From assembly GCF_036898095.1 (NCBI RefSeq), contig NC_090759.1, positions 16,501,862 to 16,565,861 of the forward strand: a DNA stretch of 64,000 nucleotides, in the 5' to 3' direction. The DNA is from Palaemon carinicauda. Lineage: Eukaryota > Arthropoda > Malacostraca > Decapoda > Palaemonidae. The first letter of the stretch is position 1. Each line of letters opens with the position of its first letter. Shown here piece after piece: positions 34,131-45,487 of the stretch. The notes under the pieces are model-generated. The model was given only the letters and a program-made list of their open reading frames with translations, did not search any database and was not told where the DNA came from. The position numbers and the translations under genes were made by a program.

Positions 34131-35054
34131 TCTTAGGAGGCACTTTCTCTGGTATCCGAGGGGTCCTGATCCTGTAACTGAGGCTCAGAATAGTCCAGGA
34201 CTTGCGGATAACAGAGCGACTTTCTCTGATGTATTGGAGAGTTCTAGTAGTGATGGTGACTCGTATGTGGTGGCTGCAATAGTAACACCATACTTTTCGT
34301 CTCGGGATTGTAAGAAGTCCCGACGACAAAGGAAAAGTTACCCTCCTATGAGAACTATTACTCAGCCTAAGCCCTTCTTAAGCCAGCTAGGACGTATGAG
34401 AGGAAAAGAGCACTGGATGCCTGGTTATATCCTCCAAAAAATTTTGATGAGACTCCTGTATTGAAGCCTGATTCTATTCGAGATCGTGTGGTCCTCCAAC
34501 TGTGGGAGAAAAGCCCCACTGAAATGTGTGAAACCCCGATTTTTATTCCCGAATAGGTGGTTCACTCTCCTGTGCCCGAATTCTCAACATCGATTCTTAG
34601 CCCCCTCTTTCCGAGCGGAAGGTGTCATTCATCCACCAGGGAGTTGGGAATTCTGGGAAGTTTCCAGCATTCCGTTGTTGGAACACTTTCTGCTGGCTCC
34701 AAGACTATCAGTCCAGATTAGTCAAGACCTGCTAGTTTAGAAAGCCCTGTTTCTGACTCGGCAGTGTTCATTTGTCCTGATTATAACTTTCTTGGCTTTT
34801 TGCCACCTGATTGTGACGACCACCTGTTGCCAGAAAATCCCACCTCTAGCGAATATAGTCCACCATGGACTAGGTCAAAAGGTCCTGTTCCTGACCTACC
34901 TTTAGTTCAGCCTCGAGTCACGAAGTGGAGGCCTCGTCTCACTGATCAGACGAATACTACAGAGAGGGAGCTGTCCTCCAGTTCTGAGTTACCTCAGAAT
35001 TCAAACCCTTTCCGACATTCTGATGGTAGATTGAAACACCTGTCGGAACGCTAG
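34130..35054 (+). pseudogene. Gypsy pol C-terminal extension
   Basis: About 300 codons follow the integrase GPY/F region across frames 34015-34464, 34486-34740 and 34764-35054. The composition is Pro/Ser/Arg-rich with an acidic Ser patch (LESSSSDGDS) and ends with LKHLSER. No domain is recognised and no chromodomain motif is seen. It may instead be a third ORF or a 3' untranslated stretch that happens to be open. Confidence 0.4.
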
Positions 35055-35184
35055 GCTGAAGTGGCATAGTCGTGCGTATTTGGCTTGGACCCGACAGCTC
35101 TGTTTGGCTCTCCTTTAACAGAACTTTGACCTGAGTCATTGCCTGATTTTTCGGGATTCTTAACATCCTTTTCTGGGTCGATCT

Positions 35185-35475
35185 GTGGCGCCGGGTGAAA
35201 AGAGTCCTTCTTATATACCTTTTCTGATAAAACCTTCCAATTATACCAGAGAAAGATAAAAGCATGGAATGCTGAGGTTACAACCCTCGCGCGAGCACCT
35301 TTAGGGTGTCGTGTATAAAGCAAAGGCGCGTGAAATCCACTATTCACAGGTTGTCTTCCATTTAGTTAATTCCTTCGTCAAAGGGATGGGCCGATACAAA
35401 GGCCCTTGCCAACCACCAGCGCCACACCACCCACGCCACGACGCGAGCGCCATCTGAACATCATCCTTCTTTTTG
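35185..35475 (+). repeat. DIRS-B1 left inverted terminal repeat
   Basis: Contains caaaggcgcgtgaaatccac and ccacgacgcgagcgccatct. The inverted partner is at 42558-42844, and the nearly identical sequence in copy 2 is at 43297-43584. Confidence 0.9.
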
Positions 35476-36974
35476 GAATACTATGTGTTGATTTGTTTTG
35501 TGGTGCTCTCGGTCTTTTTTATCAATCGTGGATTTATTTTGTCATGTCCGAAGCTCCATCTTCACACATTCCAATGTTAAGTACCATAGTTTGTTTTGAC
35601 AGTATTTTATTGTACCGGGCTTTTGTTTTATATCCAGTATAGTCTGTTTTAATTCCCGTCTGGCCTTTCATGGCGGCCATTGTTTGTTCACTTGTTGGGA
35701 ATTCATCTTTGTCTGCCCGTTTAGTACTCTGTCACTTAGGTTCTTGGTTAAGTCCTGGCCTTATGCCTTTAGAACCGTTATTATTTTTATTTTTATTTTT
35801 TTGTGTATTTATGCTCATGGTACTTTTTGCTAGTAAGTCCAGCCTACGAACGAGATAGCGATTTAGCTTTGTTTTTGTTTAGTGCCCGCCCCTCCGAGGT
35901 GTTCGTCACTCGACTGTGCTATTTATTTAAAGTTTTAGCAGTTGCTATTCTTCGATCGTAGTGTTATATGGATGTACATTTTTATTTTATACGTTTATAA
36001 TAGTGTTGTGTGATTTTTAGTCCTGTTTTTGTGTCCAAGAGAGCGAGAGATAGGGGTCCCCGTTTTCTGTTCGCAGTCACGAGTTACCCCTTTCTCTCGT
36101 TTTCTTTCTTTGCTCTGGTGGTTGAGCGGATTTCCCGTTTTCCGTTTTGTGCGTTCAACGGGTTCTCCCTCCCTCACCTCTCCCCCTCGGGGTGGATGAT
36201 AACTTACGAGTTATTTATTTTTCGTGACTTTTCAATTGTTAGCGTTATTTTGGTCCGTGTTCGTCCTCTCCCCGTTACGGCTCGGGAGTAGTTTATGAAC
36301 GTTTTCCACTCCGCCTTGAGTTCTACTCCGGCTTGAGGGATTCTCAATGACTTTCGTTCTATTGTTATATTTATATATTGTTTACTACATGGGACGGGCT
36401 TCATATTGTTTAGATACGACCCTCCGGTGGCCCTTACTGCGGTCTCAGGCCACGGCCATATCCACAATAGCCATTGTTATTACAATTGCGTTTTTATTCA
36501 CAATAATTATTCAGGACCTTTCTTCTCCCTCCGGCCTCACCGGAGGTTATAAATACGCTTTGCTATGATCTAAGCCTTAGCCTTTAGCTGCGGCTTGGCT
36601 TTTATATCTTCACAATTGAATTATTAGCCACAATTGAATTATTCAGGGTATCTCATTATCCTCCGGCGTCACCGGAGGTCGCCCATACACTTCACACTTA
36701 TATTTGCCTTGCCTTTGGCTAAGACGGCATTATTCAGGACATCTCATTACGCTCCGGCTTCACCGGAGGTCGCCCATACACTTAACACTTATATTTGCCT
36801 TGCCTTTAGCTAAGGCTGGTGTTTATATTTATTTTAAGGGCATGTCACTGCTTCCCCGACCCTCGCAGGTCGGCAGATTGCTTTAAGTTATTTATCCTTA
36901 TGTCATTAACAGACATTAGGTAAATTACAAATATACAAACATTTGGATATTATAGTGCCAACAATGGTTTTGGC
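35476..36974 (+). other. DIRS-B1 5' region with repeated hairpins
   Basis: Non-coding region shared with copy 2 (43585-45138). Short perfect hairpins of the form CTCCGG-five bases-CCGGAG occur at about 36530, 36661 and 36751. The last two are embedded in a unit of about 90 bp containing tcgcccatacacttcacac. Confidence 0.7.
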
Positions 36975-37120
36975 CGAATAGCGATTTAAACGTTTGCGAT
37001 TTAGTCTGTTAGTCTGTTAGTTTACACTCGCCCCAGGAAGGCTCGATTTAGACTATATCCTTATTTATTGGTTACGTTGTCGTTATTCTTCGTTTTTGGT
37101 TATTACAATGACTAAAAATG

Positions 37121-37171
<51 letters not shown>
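37121..37171 (+). repeat. Poly-A run of 51 bases
   Basis: Pure A run followed by ataaaaataaaataaaa. It lies in the segment absent from copy 2. Confidence 0.9.
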
Positions 37172-37173
<2 letters not shown>

Positions 37174-38246
37174 AAAATAAAATAAAAACAATCAGTTTTA
37201 TTTTACTTTCCTTATATTATTGTGTGATGTTAGCTTTTATTATGTAACCTTGAGAGTGAGAACATAGGGTGCTCGTTTATTAGCTCGAGTAAGGGAGGTG
37301 ATTTTCCCGTTCTCCGTTTTTATACGTTCACGAGTTATTCAGGCCTCCTCTTATTATCAGAGTTGATGATAGTACGTTTAATGTTATACACGTTTTATTG
37401 ATGTGGTTACTGTTAATATAGCTAACACTATTAGTAGGAACGTTGGTGTATGAGTCATTAATTGGGTTCGATTTATACCGGCACCCTTAGCTCCGCCTTG
37501 AGTTATGTTTAGCTCCGCCTTGAGTTATACGCCGCTATAATGGATACTCATTGGGTGAGAACTAGTCAGATATTTGGAGTGCAACGGTGAAATCCGGCAC
37601 TCAGACTCCGGCTGAGACCTTTTTGCACACGAACCTTTGTCATGTTTGATCTCAATTACACCTTTCCGGCCCCTTTTTTCATCGAATCTCTGGCTTCGCT
37701 GGAGATAACTCAAACATTCTTTGAGGTTAATGTTATCGTACCGGTGACGGTCACGATCTCACGGGGACTAGCCTTTGCTACCGGATCTCCCATACAAACA
37801 GAGATCAAGCAGACGTCCAGAACCGGAGTTAACAATGTGATACCGATGAGGATTTCACAGTTTCATTATTACGGTCCCTTTTTCATCGAATATCCGGCTT
37901 CACTGGAGATAACACAGACATTCAGTTTTAGAGAATGTTATCGTACCGATGAGGATCACGTTTTCACGTTGCCGGACCTTTGTCACTGGTTCTCCGGTAC
38001 AAACTGAGATCAATCAGACGCTCAGAATCAGGGTATGAACCCTTTTTCATGAATTATCACAATATCGTCATTACGATTCTTTTTCATCGAATCTCCGGCT
38101 TAACCGGATATCGTACAGGCGATCAGCATTGAGGTTAATATTAGATTTCCTCTGGTTCACGTTGTCACTATGACGGACCTTTGTTTGTACCGGGGATGGT
38201 TGTCGGAGATCACTCAGACCACGGGTGGCCAATCTTTTGTTTTACC

Positions 38247-38249
<3 letters not shown>

Positions 38250-38310
<61 letters not shown>
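38250..38310 (+). repeat. Poly-A run of 61 bases
   Basis: Pure A run directly before the 93-bp tandem array. Any frame crossing it yields poly-Lys and is not a gene. Confidence 0.9.
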
Positions 38311-38313
<3 letters not shown>

Positions 38314-38326
38314 TTATGAACGTAAC

Positions 38327-38781
38327 TATGCCTATATTTATGCATGTATTTAATTCTAACTATGTATAAATATGGATAAATATCCATACAACATCGTGTT
38401 CAAATAGAATTAAATTAATTATGCCTATATTTATGCATGTATTTAATTCTAACTATGTATAAATATGGATAAATATCCATACAACATCGTGTTCAAATAG
38501 AATTAAATTAATTATGCCTATATTTATGCATGAATTTAATTCTAACTATGTATAAATATGGATAAATATCCATACAACATCGTGTTCAAATAGAATTAAA
38601 TTAATTATGCCTATATTTATGCATATTCAATCCTAACTGTCTAAATATGGCTAAATATCCATACAACATAGTGTTCAAATAGAAATACATTAATTATGCC
38701 TATATTTATGCATAGTCAATTCTAACTATGTCTAGATATGGATAATTATCCATACAACATAGTGTTCATATAGAAATAAAT
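38327..38781 (+). repeat. 93-bp minisatellite, five units
   Basis: Units start at 38327, 38420, 38513, 38606 and 38695 with tatgcctatatttatgcat. The first three are nearly identical; the last two have diverged and the fourth is 89 bp long. Each unit contains the near-palindrome tatggataaatatccata. It lies between the A61 run and the gag remnant of DIRS-B1. Confidence 0.95.
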
Positions 38782-38919
38782 TTCCACCCAGTGGCGAATG
38801 CGCCAACAGTGTCACATTTCATGAATACAAGTGTCGCACTATACCCCAGAAGATAATACATTAAATAACTTGTCTTTAAAATGGCTTTTTAAGAGTATAC
38901 AGCTGATCCCAGCCTGTGA

Positions 38920-39990
38920 ATGGGATCGCTAACCAAAGTTCAAGGAACATCCAGACTTATGTCCCCTTTGTGTTACAGAAGGTTCGCCTGCATGGTTCCC
39001 ATCAGGATGATGATGATTCTCTCTGGCCTGCAAAGAGAGGCTCTCCACCCTTGGGTATCGAAGTTGGGAAGGAATGCTCCATCTAGAGGTCCCTATCTCC
39101 TCGGAGTGTCCTCTCTAAGGTTGGACAACGACCCCATGGACGGGCAGGTATGTGGGGATGAGTTTTGAGCCTTCAGCTTTGCAATTACCTACGTCACCGA
39201 CCTAGGACCATTAAAGGATCCTAATGTTCATGTTACCCTGCATAAACGGTGACGGCTAAAAGCAACACATACTAAGGAAATCCAAGGGGCTATGACGAGC
39301 TCTAAGGTATGGTGGTGAGTCAGTGCCGTTCAGGAACTCGGATATAGGTGGTACCATAAATCTGGAGGGCATAGACGCCCTCCCTCTGGGGGACCTAGAT
39401 TTTACTCCCAGGTACTAGAATTCCCATTCAACGGATTCGTTCGATTGAAAGAGATTGCCTTGGTTAGATTAGACAAGGTACCGAAGGTAACGGTATTATT
39501 TCCTAAAGGGCAGGCCCGATCTGTCTGGACCAGGATGTTGTCAGCCTGGGGGGTACGATAATTCCAGGCTCTGCCCTTCCAGTTCGACCTACACGTTTGT
39601 TGGTCTGATCGGGTCAGTTGTGGGAAGTACGTTCTGTCTGAGACCTCTATCAGACAGGAATTGATAGTCGGTTTCCCACTCGTCATCACAGCCTTCCTCT
39701 GGTTCGACGATTTTGTATCTGACCCCCCATCATCAGGTGGTCTACCTCACTGATTCCCCAGGTACACAGCCCAACTCCGTTGGGATGTTTTGCCTGCATG
39801 CAGCCCTAGATCCGAACCCTCAGGCTCCTTTCATGGACACCAGAGAGGAAGCTACAGGAGTAGAAGACAGTCCCGACATCAAAGCGGACCTAGGAAAAAG
39901 GGGGCTCGGAGAAGGGAAGGACCTAGATTCACTCCCTCACAACGCGGTGGCCCTGGTAGAGGGAAGACTTTACCACTTTCGTGACCATTG
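38920..39990 (+). pseudogene. DIRS-B1 gag remnant
   Basis: The acceptor-like tttgtgttacag|aagg at about 38965-38985 matches that of copy 2 (45283-45300). Scattered segments then follow, including tctgaccccccatcatcaggtggtc-like DNA at about 39718 equivalent to the end of copy 2 gag near 47330. Most of the Gag frame present in copy 2 (45617-47386) is missing or broken. Frames at 39713-40012 still align with the gag-to-RT transition of copy 2 (VALVEGRLYHFRDHW). Confidence 0.6.
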
Positions 39991-40480
39991 GACTCGGTCT
40001 GTGGGATCATAGCATAGTCTCTAACGGTTTGAGATGAAAATGGCCTCAAGGTCCTCCTCCTCCGCCAGTGACCTTCTCCCAGAAATACACTCCCGTCCTG
40101 AAAGAGTACACCACAGGGTTACTCAAGAAAAAGCAATCAAACGACTATCTCTTAGGTATGGACCTTACTTCCCCGTGGGACCGTCACCACCTCTGTCGAT
40201 CTTACCGACCGCTATTAGCTTGCGCCTATAGCTCGAAACTTCTCTTCTTATCTGGGTTTCCACCTAAGCAGGAAAGCCTTTGTGTTCAAGACATGCCCTT
40301 CGGCCTCAACATTGATCCCAGGATATTCACGAAACTGGGAGAGGCAGTGTTAGAACAACTCAGGAACCAAGAGATACAGATCATTGCTTATCTGGCCGGT
40401 TGGCTCATTTGGGCCCGGCCGGCCATAGAAGGTAACAGAGCTACGAAGGAATTTCTTCGATCGCTCGACAACCTGTGATT
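39950..40480 (+). pseudogene. DIRS-B1 reverse transcriptase, internal deletion
   Basis: The frame 40068-40478 contains MPFGLNIDPRIFTKLGEAVL and IIAYLAGWLIW. The catalytic YLDD of copy 2 reads YLAG here, so both Asp residues are lost. About 118 bp present in copy 2 (47730-47880), coding for the segment before the first catalytic Asp, are deleted where caatcaaacgactatctctt joins the two sides. Confidence 0.8.
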
Positions 40481-40499
40481 TCGGGTCAATCTCCATAAG

Positions 40500-41290
40500 T
40501 CTCGCCTGCGACCATCAGGCCACTTAGAATGGTTAGCCATTCAGTGGGACCTTTCGAAGCACACGTTGTCTCTCCCTTCCAAAAGTAAGAGGAATAGGTT
40601 CCAAGATCAAGGATTTCTCAAGCACAAACAGGTGTCCAAAGAGCCTAGAAAGTATCCTCGGCCTTTCCCAATTCACTTCAGTAACAGATCTCCTAATAAA
40701 AGCCAAACTCAAGACATCAATCGATTTTGGAGAAAGAGAGCTACAGTACCTATAAGAAGACAAGGTCTCGAAGGTCCCCTCTGTCGGGAAAATGAGACTA
40801 CGCCCATGGTCCGAACCGAAGGACCTCTCCAAAGCGGTTCCTCTACAATTCCCACCTCCACAAGTGACATTCCATTCAGCCGTGTCTCTAAGTGGATGGG
40901 GGGATTTCTCCGAACATCAGATGTTTCAGGTTCTTGGTCACTAGCCATGAAACAGTCCCATATCAATGTTCTCGAAGCCATGGCGGTGTTCTTGACCTTG
41001 AAGAGAGAGACTCCTCCGAGGTCGACCCACATCAGAGTAGTGTCAGACAGCACAGACGAGGTACACTACGGAAACAGGGGAGGATCCAAGTCACCCAACC
41101 TGAATCAGGTCCTGGTCACTTTCTTCGCCTGGGCAACAGAAAAGAACTGGTTCCTGTCAGCACCTCACCTAGCGGGAGGCCAGGGTGTGAGAACGGGCTC
41201 ACTATCCAGGACGAGTTCCCTGGAGTCAGAATTTCACTCCGGTGGATACTCAGGTTCGTTCCAGGCATCCAGGTAGATCTATTCACATCT
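40500..41290 (+). pseudogene. DIRS-B1 RNase H region
   Basis: Plus frames 40566-41276 and 40892-41383 together match the RNase H region of copy 2. MKQSHINVLEAMAVFLTLKR and HIRVVSDSTDEVHY hold the Glu and second Asp. A G6 run at about 40897 replaces the G8 run of copy 2. At 40722-40724 the codon is CGA where copy 2 has TGA, which shows the ancestral state of that site. Confidence 0.7.
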
Positions 41291-41569
41291 CAGATCAATC
41301 ACAAACTACCTTGTTATGTGACCCCAATCCTGGACCCTCGGGCTCATGCCATGGACGCATTACCCCGGGATTGGAACCATTAGAGGAAGATTTCCCTATC
41401 TCTCCCAGTGAATCTTCTAAAAACTTTAACACCGACTGCGCTCCTTCCGGGGCGCAGTGGTTTTAGTACCACCTCACTGCCCAAGAACAGTTGGTTTCCT
41501 CTCCTCCTCGAGTAGAAACTCCGTCCCATCCGGATTCCGTTCCTCAAACTGACCCGAGTATTCCAAACT

Positions 41570-42080
41570 CACTGTGTCGGATTACTCAAGGATGTCCAAA
41601 ACCCTAACTTTGTGGACTACAGGAAGTTGGCAGCTCGTAGAGACTCGAACATTGAACCGGAAAACGATTTCTTCATCGAATCAGTCAAAAGGGACTCGAC
41701 AATTCGCCAATATGATTCGGCCGTTAACCCCCAAAATAGGTGGTCCCCTTGGAAAGTTATTCCTCTTCTCCAAGATACTTTTCTATGTCCGGTCACCACT
41801 CTCAGGGCCTTTTTAGCCACGACTGCTACCCGATCGTCTGGCCCCTTGTTTATCAGGGAACAAGGAGGTACCATTCCCATACGTGGTATTAGGCTATAGA
41901 TCCTATACTTCGTTTGACAAGCCAATCCGGGATCATTTCCCCCAGAAGATGGACTTTGATGACCTTATAAAGTTCACGGGTTGGGAATCTCCTATGGTCT
42001 TCAAACGCCACAATCTAATGAACTTACAGGCTCTTAAATACCCAACAGTTGCAGCTGGGAGCCGTATCTCTCCCCAGTGA
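41570..42080 (+). pseudogene. DIRS-B1 tyrosine recombinase remnant
   Basis: Frame 41612-41899 keeps DSTIRQYDSAV from the N-terminal half, then jumps directly to NRWSPWKVIPLLQDTFLCPV. About 490 bp including the first catalytic Arg motif (SGSRISEL in copy 2) are deleted. A second deletion of about 50 bp near 41932 removes the His motif. The Tyr end survives only as KRHNLMNLQAL, with Asn in place of the catalytic Tyr. Confidence 0.75.
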
Positions 42081-42402
42081 TCTTTTGTTCTTCCTTTCAT
42101 CCATCTCTTTTCTTCTCCCTCCTACCCGCCACTCGCACCACGACGCCGCTTCCTTGGTAGTTCGTTAGCCCTAAGTTTATTACATATTAGGTTATGTTTG
42201 TAACTATTATTGATTACCGTTGTTACAGGGTTGGGATATTCTTAGCCATGTCAGTTTTGTAGCATGTTTCCTCTGATACTCGGAGGCTTCCCTGTTATCA
42301 TGTTTGTTTACCTTAATTATTTATGATTTTCTTTACATGGTGTTGTTTCTCTCCCCTCATTAAATTAGTTATTGTTGGGCTTGGAAGGCATTCTCTGGTA
42401 CA

Positions 42403-42493
42403 TTTTCACCCGGCGCCACAGATCGACCCAGAAAAGGGATTTTGACGAAGGAAAAATCTATTTCTGGGGAGAGACCTGTGGCGCCCGGTGAAA
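42403..42493 (+). repeat. DIRS-B1 internal complementary region
   Basis: Bases 42403-42435 are the exact reverse complement of this copy's own left end (35169-35201), including variants not shared with copy 2. Bases 42436-42493 complement its right end (about 42836-42893) with one visible mismatch. Confidence 0.95.
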
Positions 42494-42557
42494 CCCTTCC
42501 CCTTTATTTTACACAATCCCACCCTTTCCTTTCCAAGCCATCATGGCCAATACAGAA

Positions 42558-42844
42558 GGATGTTGTTCAGATGGCGCTCGCGTCGTGGCGTGGGTGGTGT
42601 GGCGCTGGTGGTTGGCAAGGGCCTTTGTATCGGCCCATCCCTTTGACGAAGGAATTAACTAAATGGAAGACAACCTGTGAATAGTGGATTTCACGCGCCT
42701 TTGCTTTATACACGACACCCTAAAGGTGCTCGCGCGAGGGTTGTAACCTCAGCATTCCATGCTTTTATCTTTCTCTGGTATAATTGGAAGGTTTTATCAG
42801 AAAAGGTATATAAGAAGGACTCTTTTCACCCGGCGCCACAGGTC
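42558..42844 (-). repeat. DIRS-B1 right inverted terminal repeat
   Basis: Inverted copy of 35185-35475 with few substitutions. Confidence 0.9.
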
Positions 42845-42942
42845 TCTCCCCAGAAATAGATTTTTCCTTCGTCAAAATCCCTTTTCTGAGTCTAGGGATT
42901 CTGACTCAGGTTCACATCAGCGAATGTTGATAACCCGCATAT

Positions 42943-43250
42943 ATGACAAATTCATGTATAATTTTTTTTTCTAACAATACAAACTATTAGCTACTTATTA
43001 GGGGTTGTTACTTTCGATCGAGCTGAAAGGACGAGCCATTACAAATTTTAGCAAGGGTTAACTACGCATTCCACTAGTTAGCAGGGGTAGGGTGGGGTAG
43101 CTTGCTGCTGCTTCCACTCACATATCTGTGATTTAGCTCACTTGCTTGGTGGTAGGACTTCAAGGGGGATAGGGCTGGCGGGTATATTTGTATAAATAGC
43201 TAAAGATTTGTATCATTAGGAAAAATAAAAATTATCTATGAATTTGCTAT
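42943..43250. mobile_element. Foldback repeat F2 between the two DIRS-B copies
   Basis: The left end (atgacaaattc ... ctaacaatacaaac) and right end (gatttgtatcattagg ... gaatttgctat) are imperfect inverted repeats of about 50 bp. A truncated relative lies at 29085-29275. The sequence just beyond (43251-43282) and that following DIRS-B2 (from 51193) may be one host repeat split by DIRS-B2. Confidence 0.6.
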
Positions 43251-43296
43251 TTGTTCTGTAAATGGAATACAAGCCTACGCTATTTTCTGGGTCGAC

Positions 43297-43584
43297 CTGT
43301 GGCGGCCGGTGAAAAGAGTCCTTCTTATATATCTTTTCTGATAAAACCTTCCAATTATACCAGAGAAAGATAAAAGCATGGAATGCTGAGGTTACAACTC
43401 TCGCGCGAGCACCTTTTGGGTGTCGTGTATAAAGCAAAGGCGCGTGAAATCCACTATTCACAGGTTGTCTTCCATTTAGTTAATTCCTTCGTCAAAGGGA
43501 TGGGCCGATACAAAGGCCCTAGCCAACCCCCAGCGCCACACCACCCACGCCACGACGCGAGCGCCATCTGAACAACATCCTTCT
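43297..43584 (+). repeat. DIRS-B2 left inverted terminal repeat
   Basis: Inverted partner at 50864-51152; direct homologue at 35185-35475. Confidence 0.9.
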
Positions 43585-45280
43585 TTTTGGACTCTTAAGT
43601 GTCGAATTTTTTTGTGGTGCTCTCGACCTTTTTTATCAATCGTGGATTTATTTTGTCATGTCCGAAGCTCCATCTTCACACATACCAATGTTAAGTACCA
43701 TAGTTTGTTTTGACAGCTTTTTATAGTACCGGGCTTTTGTTTTATATCCAGTATAGTCTGTTTTATTATTCCCTTCTGGCCCTTCACGGCGGCCATTGTT
43801 TGTTCACTTGTTTGGGAATTCATCTTTGTCTGCCCGTTTAGTACTCTGTCACTTAGGTTAATGGTTAAGTCCCTGGCCTTATGCCTTTAGAACCGTTATT
43901 ATTTTTGTGTTTTTATGCTCATGGTACTTTTTGCTAGCAAGTCCAGCCTACGAACGAGATAGCGATCTAGCTTTGTTATTGTTTAGTACCCGCCCCTCCG
44001 AGGCGTTCGTCACTCTACTGTCCTATTTATTTTAAGTTTTAGCAGATGCTATTCTTCGATCGTAGTTTTATCTTGATGTACATTTTTATTTTATACGTTT
44101 ATATTAGTGTTGTGTGATTTTTAGTCCTGATATTGTGTCCAAGAGAGCGAGAGCTTGGGGTCCCCGTTTTCTGTTCGCAGTCACGAGTTACCCTTTTCTC
44201 TCGTTTTCTTTCTTAGCTCCGGTGGGTGAGCGGATTTCCCGTTTTCCGTTTTGTGCGTTCAACGGGTTCTCCCTCCCTCACCTCTCCCCCTCTGGGTGGA
44301 TGATAACTTACGAGTTATTTATTTTTGGTTACTTTTCAATTGTTAGCGTTATTTTAGGTCCGTGTTTCGTCCTCTCCCCGTTACGGCTCGGGAGTAGTTA
44401 TGAACGTTTTCCACTCCGCCTTGAGTTCTACTCCGCCATGAAGGATTCTCAATGACTTTCGTTCTATTGTTATATTTATAAATTGTTTACTACATGGGAC
44501 GGGCTTCATATTGTTTAGATACGACCTTCCGGTGGCCCTTACTCCGGTCTCAGGCCACGGCCATATCCACAATAGCCATTGTTATTACAATTGTGTTTTT
44601 ATTCACAATAATTATTCAGGACCTTTCTTCTCCCTCCGGCCTCACCGGAGATCGTAAATACGCTTTGCTATGATCTAAGCTTTAGCCTTTAGCTGCGGCT
44701 TAGCTTTTTATCTTTCACAATTGAATTATTAGCCACAATTGAATTATTCAGGGCATCTCATTATCCTCCGGCGTCACCGGAGGTCGCCCATACACTTCAC
44801 ACTTATATTTGCCTTGCCTTTAGCTAAGGCTGCTTTATTCAGGACATCTCATTACGCTCCGGCTTCACCGGAGGTCGCCCATACACTTCACACTTATATT
44901 TGCCTTGCCTTTAGCTAAGGCTCCGGCTTCACCGGAGGTCGCCCATACACTTCACACTTATATTTGCCTTGCCTTTAGCTAAGGCTGGTGTTTATATTTA
45001 TTTTAAGGGCATGTCACTGCTTCCCCGACCCTTGGAGGTCGGCAGATTGCTTTAAGTTATTTATCCTTATGTCATTAACAGACATTAGGTAAATTACAAA
45101 TATACAAACAATTGAATATTAAAGTGCCAACAATGGTATGGGGCGGTATCATCTTAAAAGTAATATTCGGTTGTTAGTTCAATGCAATATTGGTGCTTAG
45201 GGAATTCAGTGAGTGCCGGAACTCTAGAATAATAGAGTTTTTTATCCCCTTATCAGAGTTTCAAGAAACACCAGACTCAT
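43585..45280 (+). other. DIRS-B2 5' region with repeated hairpins
   Basis: Homologous to 35476-36974. The CTCCGG-N5-CCGGAG hairpin occurs at about 44767, 44857 and 44920, in units of about 63-90 bp, with one more diverged copy near 44635. Copy 2 has one more unit than copy 1. No coding frame. Confidence 0.7.
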
Positions 45281-45297
45281 GTCTCCTTTCTTTTACA

Positions 45298-45487
45298 GAA
45301 GGCCCGTTGTACTGCTGAAGGATGCCCTGCCTCGTTCAACGACCCCGTTGGGCATGACCTCTGCCGGTCTCATGCGCACTGCTCCATTCCCTTTATCCAG
45401 GAACCGGGACAGGCCCAATACATGGTCTGGTTCCCGGATTTATGCTCGCTCTGTTACGAGCTGTCGTCAATTCTATTGAACGATGAT
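45298..45487 (+). CDS. DIRS-B2 gag, Cys/His-rich exon
   Basis: Between an acceptor-like ttcttttacag and a donor-like GTAAGT, one frame stays open and reads with Cys and His clustered: ARCTAEGCPASFNDPVGHDL, then CRSHAHCSIPF, then DLCSLCYELSSILLNDD. The spacing suggests zinc binding. A similar cluster occurs in the gag-like exon at 25640-25790. The ATG frame over the same DNA (45279-45479) lacks this pattern, so I prefer the non-ATG frame as an internal exon. The start of the protein would then lie further upstream, which I cannot locate. Confidence 0.5.

Larger units (their letters stand above)
29280..35168 (+). mobile_element. 5'-truncated Ty3/gypsy retrotransposon with unusual pol
   Basis: About 5.9 kb of decayed LTR-retrotransposon sequence in the order protease, RT, RNase H, OTU-like domain, second retropepsin-like domain, integrase, long C-terminal tail. 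Gag is absent apart from a basic stretch (EKRKKKSKKSKPRKS near 29322-29370). No left LTR is seen, and the right end is interrupted by DIRS-B copy 1 at 35169; a short piece of the host sequence probably resumes at 42894. Stops and frameshifts occur throughout. RT before integrase places it with Ty3/gypsy rather than Ty1/copia. Confidence 0.85.
35169..42893 (+). mobile_element. DIRS-type retrotransposon, family B, copy 1
   Basis: A 7.7-kb element with inverted terminal repeats of about 290 bp (35185-35475 and 42558-42844) and an ICR at 42403-42493. It shares its left 1.8 kb, its RT/RNase H, its recombinase remnant and its right end with copy 2 (43283-51192). Compared with copy 2 it lacks most of gag, about 118 bp in RT and about 490 bp in the recombinase. 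It gained about 1.9 kb at 36975-38910 that includes two long A runs and a 93-bp tandem repeat. It appears to have inserted into the 3' part of the gypsy element. Confidence 0.9.

Noticed and set aside
29280..35168. Endogenous retrovirus with an envelope gene
   Set aside because: No signal peptide, furin-like site or membrane anchor is seen after integrase; the tail is hydrophilic.
35476..36300. Host membrane-protein exons (hydrophobic frames at 35406-35858 and 36010-36291)
   Set aside because: The region is repeated in DIRS-B2 (43.6-44.5 kb), where the frames are not conserved; it is element 5' sequence.
38181..38369. Poly-Lys frame
   Set aside because: Translation of the A61 run.
38327..38781. 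CRISPR-like regular array
   Set aside because: Units are contiguous 93-bp tandem repeats without unique spacers, in a eukaryotic retroelement.
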